Source: Paenibacillus pectinilyticus (lineage in GTDB: Bacteria; Bacillota; Bacilli; Paenibacillales; NBRC-103111). Taken from it: 64,000 nucleotides of DNA. Below, piece after piece: positions 33,671 to 42,997 of the stretch. The notes beneath the pieces are model-generated. The model was not told the origin of the DNA. It saw nothing but the letters and a program-made list of their open reading frames with translations, and made no database searches. The position numbers were made by a program, and so were the translations under genes. The stretch is from the NCBI RefSeq assembly GCF_001700435.1, contig NZ_LYPC01000025.1, forward strand, positions 122,220-186,219, in the 5' to 3' direction. Numbering within the stretch: position 1 is the stretch's first letter; the number at the start of each line of letters is the position of its first letter.

Positions 33671-35668
33671 ATGAGTGAACTCGTCATGAGCTCTAAGAAA
33701 TTTGAGCTTGTATCAGATTTTCAACCACAAGGGGATCAGCCTCAGGCCATTGAGGAGATTGTCCAGAGCATAGAAGCAGGCAACAGACATCAGACGCTAT
33801 TAGGCGCGACAGGAACAGGCAAGACGTTCACCGCAGCACAAGTAATAGCCAAATTAAACCGGCCAACATTGATTATTGCCCATAATAAGACCTTAGCTGC
33901 GCAGTTATGCAGTGAATTTAAAGAGTTTTTTCCTCATAATGCCGTCTCCTACTTCGTTAGTTACTATGATTACTACCAGCCAGAAGCCTACATTGCCTCC
34001 TCCGACACGTACATCGAGAAAGATTCCAGCATCAATGAAGAGATTGATAAGCTCCGCCACTCGGCGACAAGCTCGTTATTCGAACGTCGCGACGTCATTA
34101 TCGTTGCCAGCGTATCGTGTATTTACGGTTTGGGTTCACCGGTTGAATACGGGAATCTGCTGCTTTCTTTACGTGTAGGGATGGAGAAATCGCGTACGGA
34201 GATTTTGCATCGACTCGTGGATATTCAATATCAACGGAATGATTTGAACTTTGTTCGCGGCACATTCCGTGTGCGTGGCGATGTTGTGGAGATTTTCCCG
34301 GCTTCGCACAGTGAGCATGCGGTACGTGTAGAGTTATTTGGCGATGAAATTGAGCGCATTACAGAAATTAACGTTCTGACAGGCGAAATTATCGGTCAAC
34401 GTGATCATATCGCGATCTTCCCGGCGTCTCACTTCGTGACGCGCGAGGACACGATGAAGCGTGCGCTCGTGAACATTGGCCGGGAGTTAGAGGAACGTCT
34501 TGAAGAGCTTAAAGGACAGGGGAAACTCTTAGAAGCACAACGTTTGGAACAGCGTACACGCTATGACATGGAAATGATGGAAGAGATGGGCTTCTGCTCA
34601 GGTATCGAGAATTACTCGGGTCCCTTAACATTCCGTGAGCGGGGCGCTACCCCCTATACGTTGATCGATTATTTCCCAGATGACATGTTATTCATGGTCG
34701 ATGAATCACACGTGACATTGCCGCAGATTCGCGCGATGTTTAATGGGGATAAAGCGCGGAAAGATGTCCTGGTTGACCATGGTTTCCGCTTGCCTTCCGC
34801 ACTGGATAACCGTCCGCTGCGCTTTGAGGAGTTTGAGGAGAAGGTCAAACAGATTTTATATATATCAGCAACGCCTGGGCCTTATGAATTAGAGCATTGT
34901 CCGACCATGATTCAACAAATTATTCGGCCAACAGGTCTGTTGGATCCGATTATTGAAGTTCGGCCGACCAAAGGTCAAATTGATGACCTGATCGCAGAAA
35001 TTCAGGACCGTGTGCGCAAAGACGAGCGGGTGCTCGTAACCACGTTGACGAAGAAAATGTCAGAGGATTTGACAGATTACTTCAAGGAAATCGGCATTAA
35101 GGTGCGCTATTTGCACTCGGATATTAAGACGTTTGAACGGATGCAGATCCTAAGAGACTTGCGGCTAGGGACATTCCATGTGCTTATCGGGATTAATCTC
35201 CTCCGAGAAGGGCTGGATTTACCGGAGGTATCGCTTGTGGCCATTTTGGATGCGGATAAGGAGGGCTTCTTGCGCTCCGAACGTTCGCTGATTCAAACGA
35301 TTGGCCGTGCGGCGCGTAACTCGGATGGTCGGGTAATTATGTACGGGGATAAAATCACCGACTCCATGGAGAAAGCGATCTCTGAAACGAATCGCCGTAG
35401 GTCGCTGCAAGAAGCGAATAATGAACGACTTGGCATTACGCCGCAGACGATAGCGAAGAAAATCCGAGATGTGATTGAAGCGACGAAGGTCGCTGAGCAG
35501 AAATCGGATTATCTGGCGGATGTGAAGGGTGCGAAGATGTCGAAGAAGGATCGTGCATCTCTCATCGAGCGCCTAGAAGTCGAGATGAAGGATGCAGCGA
35601 AGAATCTACAGTTCGAGCGTGCGGCACAGCTGCGTGACGCCATTATGGAAATGAAGGCTGAGGCTTAG
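33671..35668 (+). CDS. uvrB: Excinuclease ABC subunit B
   Basis: 665 residues. UvrB verifies DNA damage handed over by UvrA and then recruits UvrC. Walker A 'LLGATGTGKTFTAAQV' is near residue 40, the beta-hairpin 'YYDYYQPEAYIASSDTYIEK' near 95-115, helicase motif VI 'QTIGRAARNSDGRVIMYGD' near 540, and the C-terminal UVR motif ('AKNLQFERAAQLRDAI') binds UvrC. Start ATG 33671 is seven bases after GAGGGTG. First gene of uvrBA. Confidence 0.99.
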   Translation: MSELVMSSKKFELVSDFQPQGDQPQAIEEIVQSIEAGNRHQTLLGATGTGKTFTAAQVIAKLNRPTLIIAHNKTLAAQLCSEFKEFFPHNAVSYFVSYYDYYQPEAYIASSDTYIEKDSSINEEIDKLRHSATSSLFERRDVIIVASVSCIYGLGSPVEYGNLLLSLRVGMEKSRTEILHRLVDIQYQRNDLNFVRGTFRVRGDVVEIFPASHSEHAVRVELFGDEIERITEINVLTGEIIGQRDHIAIFPASHFVTREDTMKRALVNIGRELEERLEELKGQGKLLEAQRLEQRTRYDMEMMEEMGFCSGIENYSGPLTFRERGATPYTLIDYFPDDMLFMVDESHVTLPQIRAMFNGDKARKDVLVDHGFRLPSALDNRPLRFEEFEEKVKQILYISATPGPYELEHCPTMIQQIIRPTGLLDPIIEVRPTKGQIDDLIAEIQDRVRKDERVLVTTLTKKMSEDLTDYFKEIGIKVRYLHSDIKTFERMQILRDLRLGTFHVLIGINLLREGLDLPEVSLVAILDADKEGFLRSERSLIQTIGRAARNSDGRVIMYGDKITDSMEKAISETNRRRSLQEANNERLGITPQTIAKKIRDVIEATKVAEQKSDYLADVKGAKMSKKDRASLIERLEVEMKDAAKNLQFERAAQLRDAIMEMKAEA

Positions 35669-35705
35669 AAGAGGCTTCAGCTTCACATAGGAAGGAAGGG
35701 TATCT

Positions 35706-38588
35706 GTGTCTAGAGATCAGATCGTTATTAAAGGAGCGAGAGCTCATAATCTTAAAAATATTGATGTGACCATTCCGCGTGACAAGTTCGTTGTACTGAC
35801 GGGCTTGAGTGGATCAGGGAAATCATCGCTGGCCTTTGATACGATTTATGCGGAAGGACAGCGTAGATACGTGGAGTCACTATCCGCTTACGCTCGTCAA
35901 TTTTTGGGGCAGATGGACAAACCGGATGTCGATTCCATCGAGGGTCTATCTCCGGCCATTTCCATCGACCAGAAGACGACAAGTCGTAACCCGCGTTCTA
36001 CGGTAGGAACCGTAACCGAGATTTATGATTACTTACGGCTCTTATTCGCTCGTATCGGGCGTCCGCATTGTCCAACACACGGCATCGAGATTACTTCACA
36101 AACCGTGGAACAAATGGTAGACCGCATCATGGAATATCCGGAGCGCACGAAGATTCAAATTCTGGCTCCGCTTATTTCAGGCCGCAAAGGTGAACACACG
36201 AAGCTATTCACGGACGTTCAGAAGCAAGGGTTCGTTCGGGTACGTGTTAATGGAGAAACGGTCGACCTATCAGAGAAAATTGAGCTGGATAAAAATAAAA
36301 AGCACACCATCGATGTCGTCGTAGACCGTATTGTGGTCAAAGATGATGTGCAAACTCGTTTGGCAGATTCTCTCGAAACTGCGCTGAAATTGGCGAATGG
36401 CCGTGTCATCGTGGATATCATGGAGAAAGAAGAGCTATTGTTCAGTCAGAACTTGGCATGTCCGGAATGCGGATTCAGCGTTGAAGAGCTTGCGCCACGG
36501 ATGTTCTCATTCAATAGTCCGTTTGGTGCTTGCCCCGATTGTGATGGACTAGGCAGTCAGATGATTGTCGATCCAGACTTGCTCGTACCGGATAGAAAGT
36601 TAACGATTGAAGAGGGCGCCTTTGAAGCATGGGCCGGCAGCACTTCGAACTATTATCCGCAGTTTCTTGCCGCTGTTTGTGATCACTATAAGATTCCGCG
36701 CAATGTACCTGTATCCGAGATCAGCAGCGATCAAATGAAGGTGATCCTTTATGGAACGGGTGGCGAGAAAATCCGTTTCCGCTATGAGAACGATATGGGA
36801 GCCTCCAAAGAGGCACTGGTTCCATTCGAAGGCATTATCCGTAACTTGGAACGCAGATTTAAAGACACCTTCTCCGAAGGCATTCGCGAGCATATCCAGT
36901 CTTATATGAGCACGAAGCCTTGCCCGAAATGTAAAGGGCAACGGTTAAAGCCAGAGACACTGGCCGTGACCATTAACGGTAAGAACATTGCTCATGCTAC
37001 CGCTTTGTCGATCGGAGAAGCCGAAGAATGGTTCAAGGGTCTGGAACTGAACGAGCGCGAGTTGACGATCTCTAATTTGATCCTTAAGGAAATTAGAGCA
37101 CGCTTAGGCTTCCTAGTGAACGTAGGATTGGATTATTTGACGATGCACCGTGCGGCAGGCACCTTGTCAGGTGGTGAGGCACAGCGGATTCGACTAGCCA
37201 CCCAGATTGGTTCGAGTTTAATGGGCGTTCTCTACATTCTAGATGAGCCAAGTATTGGTCTGCATCAACGTGATAACACACGGTTAATCCAGACGCTTGA
37301 GCATATGCGGGATCTTGGTAATACGCTCATCGTCGTTGAGCATGATGAGGATACGATGCTGGCGGCCGATTATATTATTGATATCGGTCCAGGCGCAGGG
37401 ATTCACGGTGGACAGGTTATCGCACAAGGTACGCCTGCAGAGCTGATGCAAGACGAGAATTCGTTAACCGGTCAGTATATGAGCGGCAAGCGATTCATTC
37501 CGATTCCAGCTGTACGCCGTAAACCGAATGGCAAATGGATTGAAGTCAAAGGCGCCAAGGAGAATAATCTCCGTAACGTCTCGGCCAAAATACCTCTAGG
37601 GGTATTCACGTGTGTAACGGGTGTATCCGGTTCAGGTAAAAGTACCCTGATTAATGAAATCCTGTTCAAAACTTTAGCACGTGATTTGAACGGAGCTAAA
37701 GTTCGTCCAGGTGAACATAAAGAAATTGTCGGATTAGATCTTATCGATAAAGTAATCGACATTGATCAATCACCGATCGGGCGGACTCCACGTTCGAATC
37801 CAGCGACATACACGGGCGTATTCGATGATATCCGTGACGTGTACGCCAATACGAACGAAGCTAAGGTTCGCGGCTACAAGAAGGGCCGATTCAGCTTTAA
37901 CGTGAAGGGCGGCCGTTGTGAGGCTTGTCGCGGGGACGGCATCATCAAGATCGAGATGCACTTCCTTCCGGATGTTTACGTGCCTTGTGAAGTCTGCAAA
38001 GGCAAACGTTACAACCGCGAGACGATGGAAGTGAAATACAAAGGCAAGAGCATTTCCGAAGTGTTAGAGATGACGATTGAGGATGGCTGCGAGTTCTTCA
38101 AGAACTTGCCGCGGATTCATCGTAAGCTGACAACACTTCTTGATGTGGGGCTGGGCTACATGACCCTCGGCCAGCCAGCGACCACGCTGTCAGGCGGCGA
38201 AGCCCAGCGTGTGAAGCTCGCGGCGGAGCTGTACCGCCGCAGCACAGGCAAGACGATCTACATTCTGGATGAGCCCACAACGGGGCTCCACATCCATGAT
38301 ATCGATCGTCTGCTGAAGGTCCTGCACCGCCTCGTAGAGAGCGGTGAAACCGTGCTGGTCATCGAGCATAACCTCGATGTCATCAAGACGGCGGACCACC
38401 TTATCGATCTAGGACCCGAAGGTGGTAACCGCGGGGGCTTAATCGTGGCGGCAGGTACGCCAGAGGATGTCGTGAAGGTGGCCGGGTCCTACACCGGCCA
38501 GTATTTGAAGCCGATCCTAGAGCGGGATCGGGTACGTTCAGAGGACTATGCGAAGCGGATGGATGTCTTGGAAGGCTCTGTAAGCTAA
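35706..38588 (+). CDS. uvrA: Excinuclease ABC subunit A
   Basis: 960 residues from GTG 35706. UvrA is a dimeric ABC ATPase that finds distorted DNA. Two ABC modules are seen: first Walker A 'GLSGSGKSSLAFDT' with signature 'LSGGEAQRIRLATQIG', second Walker A 'GVSGSGKSTLINEIL' with 'LSGGEAQRVKLAAELYRRS'. Zinc-binding cysteine pairs ('CPECGF'/'CPDCDG', 'CEACRGDG'/'CEVCKGKRY') lie between. Normal length, 37 bases after uvrB, same operon. Confidence 0.99.
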   Translation: MSRDQIVIKGARAHNLKNIDVTIPRDKFVVLTGLSGSGKSSLAFDTIYAEGQRRYVESLSAYARQFLGQMDKPDVDSIEGLSPAISIDQKTTSRNPRSTVGTVTEIYDYLRLLFARIGRPHCPTHGIEITSQTVEQMVDRIMEYPERTKIQILAPLISGRKGEHTKLFTDVQKQGFVRVRVNGETVDLSEKIELDKNKKHTIDVVVDRIVVKDDVQTRLADSLETALKLANGRVIVDIMEKEELLFSQNLACPECGFSVEELAPRMFSFNSPFGACPDCDGLGSQMIVDPDLLVPDRKLTIEEGAFEAWAGSTSNYYPQFLAAVCDHYKIPRNVPVSEISSDQMKVILYGTGGEKIRFRYENDMGASKEALVPFEGIIRNLERRFKDTFSEGIREHIQSYMSTKPCPKCKGQRLKPETLAVTINGKNIAHATALSIGEAEEWFKGLELNERELTISNLILKEIRARLGFLVNVGLDYLTMHRAAGTLSGGEAQRIRLATQIGSSLMGVLYILDEPSIGLHQRDNTRLIQTLEHMRDLGNTLIVVEHDEDTMLAADYIIDIGPGAGIHGGQVIAQGTPAELMQDENSLTGQYMSGKRFIPIPAVRRKPNGKWIEVKGAKENNLRNVSAKIPLGVFTCVTGVSGSGKSTLINEILFKTLARDLNGAKVRPGEHKEIVGLDLIDKVIDIDQSPIGRTPRSNPATYTGVFDDIRDVYANTNEAKVRGYKKGRFSFNVKGGRCEACRGDGIIKIEMHFLPDVYVPCEVCKGKRYNRETMEVKYKGKSISEVLEMTIEDGCEFFKNLPRIHRKLTTLLDVGLGYMTLGQPATTLSGGEAQRVKLAAELYRRSTGKTIYILDEPTTGLHIHDIDRLLKVLHRLVESGETVLVIEHNLDVIKTADHLIDLGPEGGNRGGLIVAAGTPEDVVKVAGSYTGQYLKPILERDRVRSEDYAKRMDVLEGSVS

Positions 38589-38597
38589 AATGCGAAC

Positions 38598-38644
38598 AAA
38601 AAGCTTGGAAATCGGGTGATTTTAGCCTGATGCCAAGCTTTTTT
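38598..38644 (+). terminator. Terminator of uvrBA
   Basis: Perfect stem AAAAAGCTTGG / CCAAGCTTTTT with a 24-base loop and a six-T tail; the A-run on the left side makes it usable in both directions. Confidence 0.88.
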
Positions 38645-38859
38645 CGTATCCTCTTAAGCCAGAAGGCTTAAGAAATTTGCTAAGACTTAATTGAATGATA
38701 CATGCTTCGACAATTTAACCCTCTATCCATATGTAAAAGATTAGGCCATAATAATAGTAAGTAACAGTGAACATCTCCCTCTACCTAACCTAACCAATGA
38801 CATAATGATTGAGAGATATAAGCAGTTCTAATTTAATTAAGTTGTGGAGGCTAGTAATA

Positions 38860-39009
38860 ATGAAACCGACGTTAGAGCTTCAGGAAATTGTATCTGCTTT
38901 AGGGATTGATCCTTTCCGATTTCTAGCTTGGCAAGAGAAAGAGCTAGCTTACACCGAATTAACCGATTTCTCAGAAGACGAAGAACAACGTGATGTACTT
39001 GCTGTGTAA
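38860..39009 (+). CDS. Small acidic protein, unknown
   Basis: 49 residues from ATG 38860, nine bases after GGAGG (38846-38850), a strong site. The N-terminal half is a mixed helix ('ELQEIVSALGIDPFRFLAW') and the end is strongly acidic ('DFSEDEEQRDV'). No membrane segment or cysteine. A good ribosome site and its own terminator make it a likely real gene. I do not recognise the family. Confidence 0.6.
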   Translation: MKPTLELQEIVSALGIDPFRFLAWQEKELAYTELTDFSEDEEQRDVLAV

Positions 39010-39407
39010 GGAACCTTACTTATCTTAGAGTAAAAGATGTAAATAGAAGCCCGTTCGGAGACCTCTCTGGACGGGTTTTTATCGTCCCTGATCGGCTTTT
39101 CGCCCAATTCACACATACCATTTCATAACGAGCGCAACCTAGTATAAGCTACACCTGAGACCTCGACGCAGAAGCTAAAGATGCTTGAGGTAATAAATTT
39201 TTGGCAGGATGGACATTTTATACTTACAAGGGACTTTGTGTAGAGATCCGCATTCAACTTCTGCAGGAAACGCCGAACCCAAACAAAAGGTGACAAACTT
39301 GTTACACATCGATGCAACTACTTGCATCTCTTGTCTAATCAAGCTAACATAGTATTAAAATAGCAGGACGTGTGCCTTGCACCGAGTTACTATAAGGAGG
39401 TTTCACC
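39010..39407. other. Intergenic region between two small genes
   Basis: It contains a terminator (39049-39080), a perfect palindrome GATGCAA-CTAC-TTGCATC (39311-39328) and, directly after it, a modest promoter (TTGTCT 39331-39336, 16-base spacer, TATTAA 39353-39358) for the next small gene. The palindrome touches the -35 and could be an operator. Nothing else is supported between 39081 and 39310. Confidence 0.45.
39049..39080 (+). terminator. Terminator of the small acidic gene
   Basis: Twelve-pair stem CCCGTTCGGAGA / TCTCTGGACGGG with two wobble pairs and a CC loop, followed by five T. Confidence 0.85.
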
Positions 39408-39617
39408 ATGTTATTCGCGGAAGCAGCTGCAACAACGGCATCAACTAGCACGTATACAAGCTTTGATATCTATGTGTTGATTTTCACGTTGGTTATCGCT
39501 ATTGCGGTTATCAGACAAGTGATCAGCCCTAAGAGAAATTTATTTGCCCTCGGATTTGCATCTGTTGCTCTAATCGTATTCATCCTCATGGATGTCGTCA
39601 TGATCAAAGGTTGGTAG
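39408..39617 (+). CDS. Small two-helix membrane protein (possibly DUF2759 family)
   Basis: 69 residues. Two hydrophobic segments (about 20-38 and 47-65) are joined by a basic turn 'ISPKRNLFALGF'. An AAGGAGG site lies nine bases before ATG 39408. The turn and the 'MDVVM' end recall small DUF2759 proteins of Bacillales, but this is recall and not a search. It is monocistronic with its own promoter and terminator. Function unknown. Confidence 0.7.
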   Translation: MLFAEAAATTASTSTYTSFDIYVLIFTLVIAIAVIRQVISPKRNLFALGFASVALIVFILMDVVMIKGW

Positions 39618-39634
39618 TACATAGAAGCAGCAAC

Positions 39635-39685
39635 AAAAAGCCCACAGGACATAAGATCATTTGATCTTCGGCCTGTGGGCTTTTT
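39635..39685. terminator. Bidirectional terminator between convergent genes
   Basis: Perfect 13-14 bp stem AAAAAGCCCACAGG / CCTGTGGGCTTTTT, with a second perfect hairpin in its loop (AAGATCA-TT-TGATCTT, 39653-39668). A-runs and T-runs on both sides let it serve both strands. Confidence 0.9.
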
Positions 39686-39697
39686 GTATTTATCGAA

Positions 39698-40666
39698 TTA
39701 TACCCACCACATTTCACCAAGAGGTTCCTTGATGAGAACTTGTTGCAGGTTAGCTACCGCTTTGGAGAAGCCTTCGTCAACGGACATTAAGCCGTCTTCG
39801 TGCTCGATGCTGACAACATAGTCATAACCAACCAGACGCAATGCGCTGATGATGTCTGCCCATACCTTCATGTCATGACCGAAGCCAACGGAACGGAACT
39901 GCCAAGCGCGGTCCAGCATGTTCGCGTAGGACTGCATGTCCGTTACACCGAAACGGTTGGTGTTATTGTAATCATGGGACGTATCTTTGGCGTGGAAATG
40001 GTGAATCGCATTAGCGCGTCCAAGAATTTGTACAGCTTGAACAGGGTCAATCCCTTGCCACCACATGTGACTCGGATCCAAGTTGGCACCGATCACTTCA
40101 CCTGCAGCTTCGCGAAGACGAAGAAGGGTTGCTGGTGTATGAACGGAGAAACCGCCATGAAGCTCTAAACCGATTTTAATATTACGGTCAGAAGCGAATT
40201 TACCTGTTTCTTGCCAGTAAGGAATAACTTTGTTCTCCCACTGCCAGTCCAAAATTTCTTGGAAATCGTTCGGCCAAGGCGCTACCGGCCAGTTCGGATA
40301 TTTCGCATCCTCGTGGTCACCAGGGCAGCCAGAGAACGTATTAACCACAGGAACTTCAAGGCGTTCAGCCAGTTCAATCGTTTGTATAATAGCATCGTGG
40401 AATTCTTTCGCGATGTGTTTTTGCGGGTGAAGAGGGTTACCGTGCGCGCTCAGTGCGCTAATCGTCAAGCCGCGGGACTCTACCGCGTGTTTGAACGCTT
40501 TTAGTTTACCTGCATCAGCAAGTAATTCAGCTGGGTTGCAGTGCGCAGTACCTGGATAGCCACCAGTTCCAATCTCAACAGCATCCAAGCCTTTTGCAGC
40601 AATATAATCCAGTGCTTCCTCGAAAGGCTTTCCACCGAAAAGAACCATAAAAACGCCTAACTTCAT
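39698..40666 (-). CDS. Sugar phosphate isomerase/epimerase (AP-endonuclease-2 fold)
   Basis: 322 residues, start ATG 40666 seven bases after GGAGGTG. A TIM barrel of the xylose-isomerase-like family, with metal-binding residues in 'IKIGLELHGGFS', 'GANLDPSHMWWQG', 'HHFHAKDT' and 'VSIEHED'. Such enzymes isomerise or epimerise sugars such as inosose or tagatose, or act in sugar catabolism; the substrate cannot be told. It lies 51 bases after the MBOAT gene and may be the last gene of that operon. Confidence 0.9.
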   Translation of the reverse strand: MKLGVFMVLFGGKPFEEALDYIAAKGLDAVEIGTGGYPGTAHCNPAELLADAGKLKAFKHAVESRGLTISALSAHGNPLHPQKHIAKEFHDAIIQTIELAERLEVPVVNTFSGCPGDHEDAKYPNWPVAPWPNDFQEILDWQWENKVIPYWQETGKFASDRNIKIGLELHGGFSVHTPATLLRLREAAGEVIGANLDPSHMWWQGIDPVQAVQILGRANAIHHFHAKDTSHDYNNTNRFGVTDMQSYANMLDRAWQFRSVGFGHDMKVWADIISALRLVGYDYVVSIEHEDGLMSVDEGFSKAVANLQQVLIKEPLGEMWWV

Positions 40667-40717
40667 TCGATTACACCTCCATAATTGGTAAAACAATCAG
40701 ATCAAATTATACCACTA

Positions 40718-41872
40718 TCACCCAGTAAAATGAAGCAAGCCTTTGTAGATTCGAAGCACGGTGTCGTAATTCGAACTGTAGATAATAACAGAGAACGTAA
40801 CGAGCGTCTGGGTAACCAAACAGCGGAAGTAGAAGTATGCTTTAGATACCTTTTTCTTATTCACGGTCGTGAGTTTAAAGATATTCTCGATGGCTATAAT
40901 GATGCCGTGATACAGCCCATAGAGGAAGTATAACCACGTAAAACCATGCCATAGGCCCATGAGTACCATGATAAGGATGGACAGACTGGCGGTTAGCCCG
41001 ACAGATGGCGTTTTACGCGAGAAGAACATGAAGATATGGTCCCGGAAAAAATCACCCAGCGTAGCATGCCAGTTCCGCCAAAACTGCGTCATCGAAGGTG
41101 AGAATAAAGGCTTTTTGAAGTTCTCTGGCATCGTATAGCCCATTAATCGACCGAAGCCGATCGCCATATCGGAATAGCCGGAGAAATCGAAGTAAATGAG
41201 CGCGTAGAACCAGATGAGCAGGAACAGGGATTCCCAGGTGTGAAGCTCATGCTTCAACACGTTATCGAAGATACTGGTCATCCAGGTTACGACGACGATT
41301 TTCTTAAATAAGCCGAGGATGATGCGTTTAATACTATTTTCAAAAAGTTTGGCATCTACAGAGTAAGGTTTCTTACTGTCGGCCATGAAATCGCGGAATT
41401 TCAGAATCGGTCCGGACGTAAAGGTTGGAATGAACAACAGATAGTTCGCATAATCAATGGCCGGCACTTCGCCTTCTTTGCCAAAGAAATAAGCGAAATA
41501 ATACGAATCAATGACCTTAAGCACGTTGTAGATGAGGCCCAGATAAATAATGGTATCAAATATCGGATTGTGGAATACGCCCATCACGAAAAAGCGAACA
41601 CCGAGAAAAACACCCGCGATATTGGCGGCGATTCCGAAGATAAAGGTCGCTTTGCGCCACAGCGTCGTTCGGCATAGGTACACAAAACCTAGATAGTTAA
41701 TGATGGTAAAAGCGCCGTAGAATACAACTAGCTTCTTACTGAACAGCAGTAGAAAGCATAAGCTGAATATAATCATCAGAATGCGCTTATTGTCCGCCCA
41801 CTTGCGTGTGAGCATCAGAACGGCAATCATGCCACTCATCGCGACCATCGCGTTCATGTGCATATAAAACAT
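40718..41872 (-). CDS. DltB-like membrane-bound O-acyltransferase (MBOAT)
   Basis: 384 residues with about ten membrane segments. The MBOAT core is clear: 'NYLLFIPTFTSGPILKF', 'YFDFSGYSDMAIGFGRLMGY', 'FWRNWHATLGDFFRDHIF' and the catalytic histidine in 'MGLWHGFTW'. In the Dlt pathway DltB takes an aminoacyl group from the carrier protein on the inner face and passes it outward. The neighbouring carrier protein, ligase, SGNH protein and DltX-like peptide point to the same logic here. Alginate or peptidoglycan acetylation MBOATs are the alternative family members. Confidence 0.92.
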   Translation of the reverse strand: MFYMHMNAMVAMSGMIAVLMLTRKWADNKRILMIIFSLCFLLLFSKKLVVFYGAFTIINYLGFVYLCRTTLWRKATFIFGIAANIAGVFLGVRFFVMGVFHNPIFDTIIYLGLIYNVLKVIDSYYFAYFFGKEGEVPAIDYANYLLFIPTFTSGPILKFRDFMADSKKPYSVDAKLFENSIKRIILGLFKKIVVVTWMTSIFDNVLKHELHTWESLFLLIWFYALIYFDFSGYSDMAIGFGRLMGYTMPENFKKPLFSPSMTQFWRNWHATLGDFFRDHIFMFFSRKTPSVGLTASLSILIMVLMGLWHGFTWLYFLYGLYHGIIIAIENIFKLTTVNKKKVSKAYFYFRCLVTQTLVTFSVIIYSSNYDTVLRIYKGLLHFTG

Positions 41873-41950
41873 AGCTAAAGAACTCCTCGCTTGCTAGAAA
41901 TGCGGAATGCAGGATGCGCTGGATTCGTTGGATCCATGGCTGGAACGAAC

Positions 41951-42061
41951 CTAGAACTTTTCGTAGATGAACAATCCCTTGCCGGTAAAATAGATGAAAA
42001 CCAAGTAAAGCATCACGAGGTAGATGAGGATTTCGACGGTTTTCCTAAGGAATTTAACCAT
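41951..42061 (-). CDS. DltX-like microprotein
   Basis: 36 residues from ATG 42061, seven bases after a strong AAGGAGG. A basic start (MVKFLRKTVE) is followed by one membrane helix and the C-terminal end 'GLFIYEKF'. DltX proteins are about 50 residues with one helix and a conserved FIYxxF-type end whose tyrosine is proposed to carry the aminoacyl group between DltB and DltD. The gene overlaps the end of the SGNH gene by 49 bases and precedes the MBOAT gene, a fitting place. It is easily missed because of its size. Confidence 0.82.
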   Translation of the reverse strand: MVKFLRKTVEILIYLVMLYLVFIYFTGKGLFIYEKF

Positions 42062-42936
42062 GTGTCAACCTCCTTCGTAAATATCGGTGCACCATCTTCG
42101 CGGTTCAAGTGAACCAGATCATGGAAGTAACGTGGGTCATAAGTATGCATAAGATCTAGCGTCGGCACGTTTGCAGCCTTCAGCTGCCCGTTGACAGCTT
42201 CCTTCAGTGAAGCGACATAAGGCGGATCCGCATAGCCCTTGTTCCACGGCATCCAAATCACACGCAAAGCGAGCTTGTGCTCATTTGCATACTGAAGGAC
42301 CCACTGAAGCGCATCTAGGTTTTGTTTAAAATCCTTCAAGGTCATTGCGCCGAATCGTTTGTCGTACTCGTCCCACTTCGTCTTCAGCGCCGCATCGTCA
42401 ATGCGACCAGGGTACAGTTCCTTATCGATCCAACGCGGCACGTAAGCGAGACTGCCTTTGCCCAGATTACGAGCAAATTCCTCACCTGAATCACGGAAAT
42501 AGTCCCGATACGTGTAGACATACGGCTGATACCACGGCTTGAACCATTGGTAGGTGGGATCAGTTTCAAGGGCGTCAAGCATGGTATGCACATCAATCCC
42601 AATGACCAATTCATCTTGCACCTGATACAGCTTGTCTTTCAGGATGCCCTTCAGATCCGTTAGCTTGCCATAGGACAGCCCCATCTCGACCAAATGGGAG
42701 TCAGACTTCTCCTCGATGTAAGCGCCCGTAACGGACGAATTACCGAAGAAAACTGGACCCGATTGGGACCAGCTATGATGATAGAGCGTTTTGGTAAAGT
42801 CGTTTTTGTAAAAACGGCGTGAAGACGCCATCGGGTTCCACCAGGAGATAAGCAGGTCGGAGACGACGATGGCGAGTAGCAAGCCGAGTGCAAAGCTATT
42901 TTTTTTAAGAAAAGCGGTAGCTTTCAATAGAATCAC
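42013..42936 (-). CDS. DltD-like SGNH-fold protein, membrane anchored
   Basis: About 307 residues from GTG 42936 (TTG 42927 is also possible; no strong ribosome site). One N-terminal membrane segment (14-32) puts the rest outside. 'VFFGNSSVTGAY' (62-73) is the nucleophile block with S67/S68, and 'DLVHLNREDGAPIF' near the end supplies the Asp-His part. 'TLKDFKQNLDALQWVLQYA' is DltD-like. DltD is the extracellular acyltransferase that loads the amino acid on the polymer. The acceptor is unknown. Confidence 0.85.
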   Translation of the reverse strand: MILLKATAFLKKNSFALGLLLAIVVSDLLISWWNPMASSRRFYKNDFTKTLYHHSWSQSGPVFFGNSSVTGAYIEEKSDSHLVEMGLSYGKLTDLKGILKDKLYQVQDELVIGIDVHTMLDALETDPTYQWFKPWYQPYVYTYRDYFRDSGEEFARNLGKGSLAYVPRWIDKELYPGRIDDAALKTKWDEYDKRFGAMTLKDFKQNLDALQWVLQYANEHKLALRVIWMPWNKGYADPPYVASLKEAVNGQLKAANVPTLDLMHTYDPRYFHDLVHLNREDGAPIFTKEVDTWLNSLGKPSKSSSTS

Positions 42937-42997
42937 TCATTATCTGTTTAGTGGAGGGTTTGAAGCAATGCACCCTAAAAATGGATTTACGGCGCTG

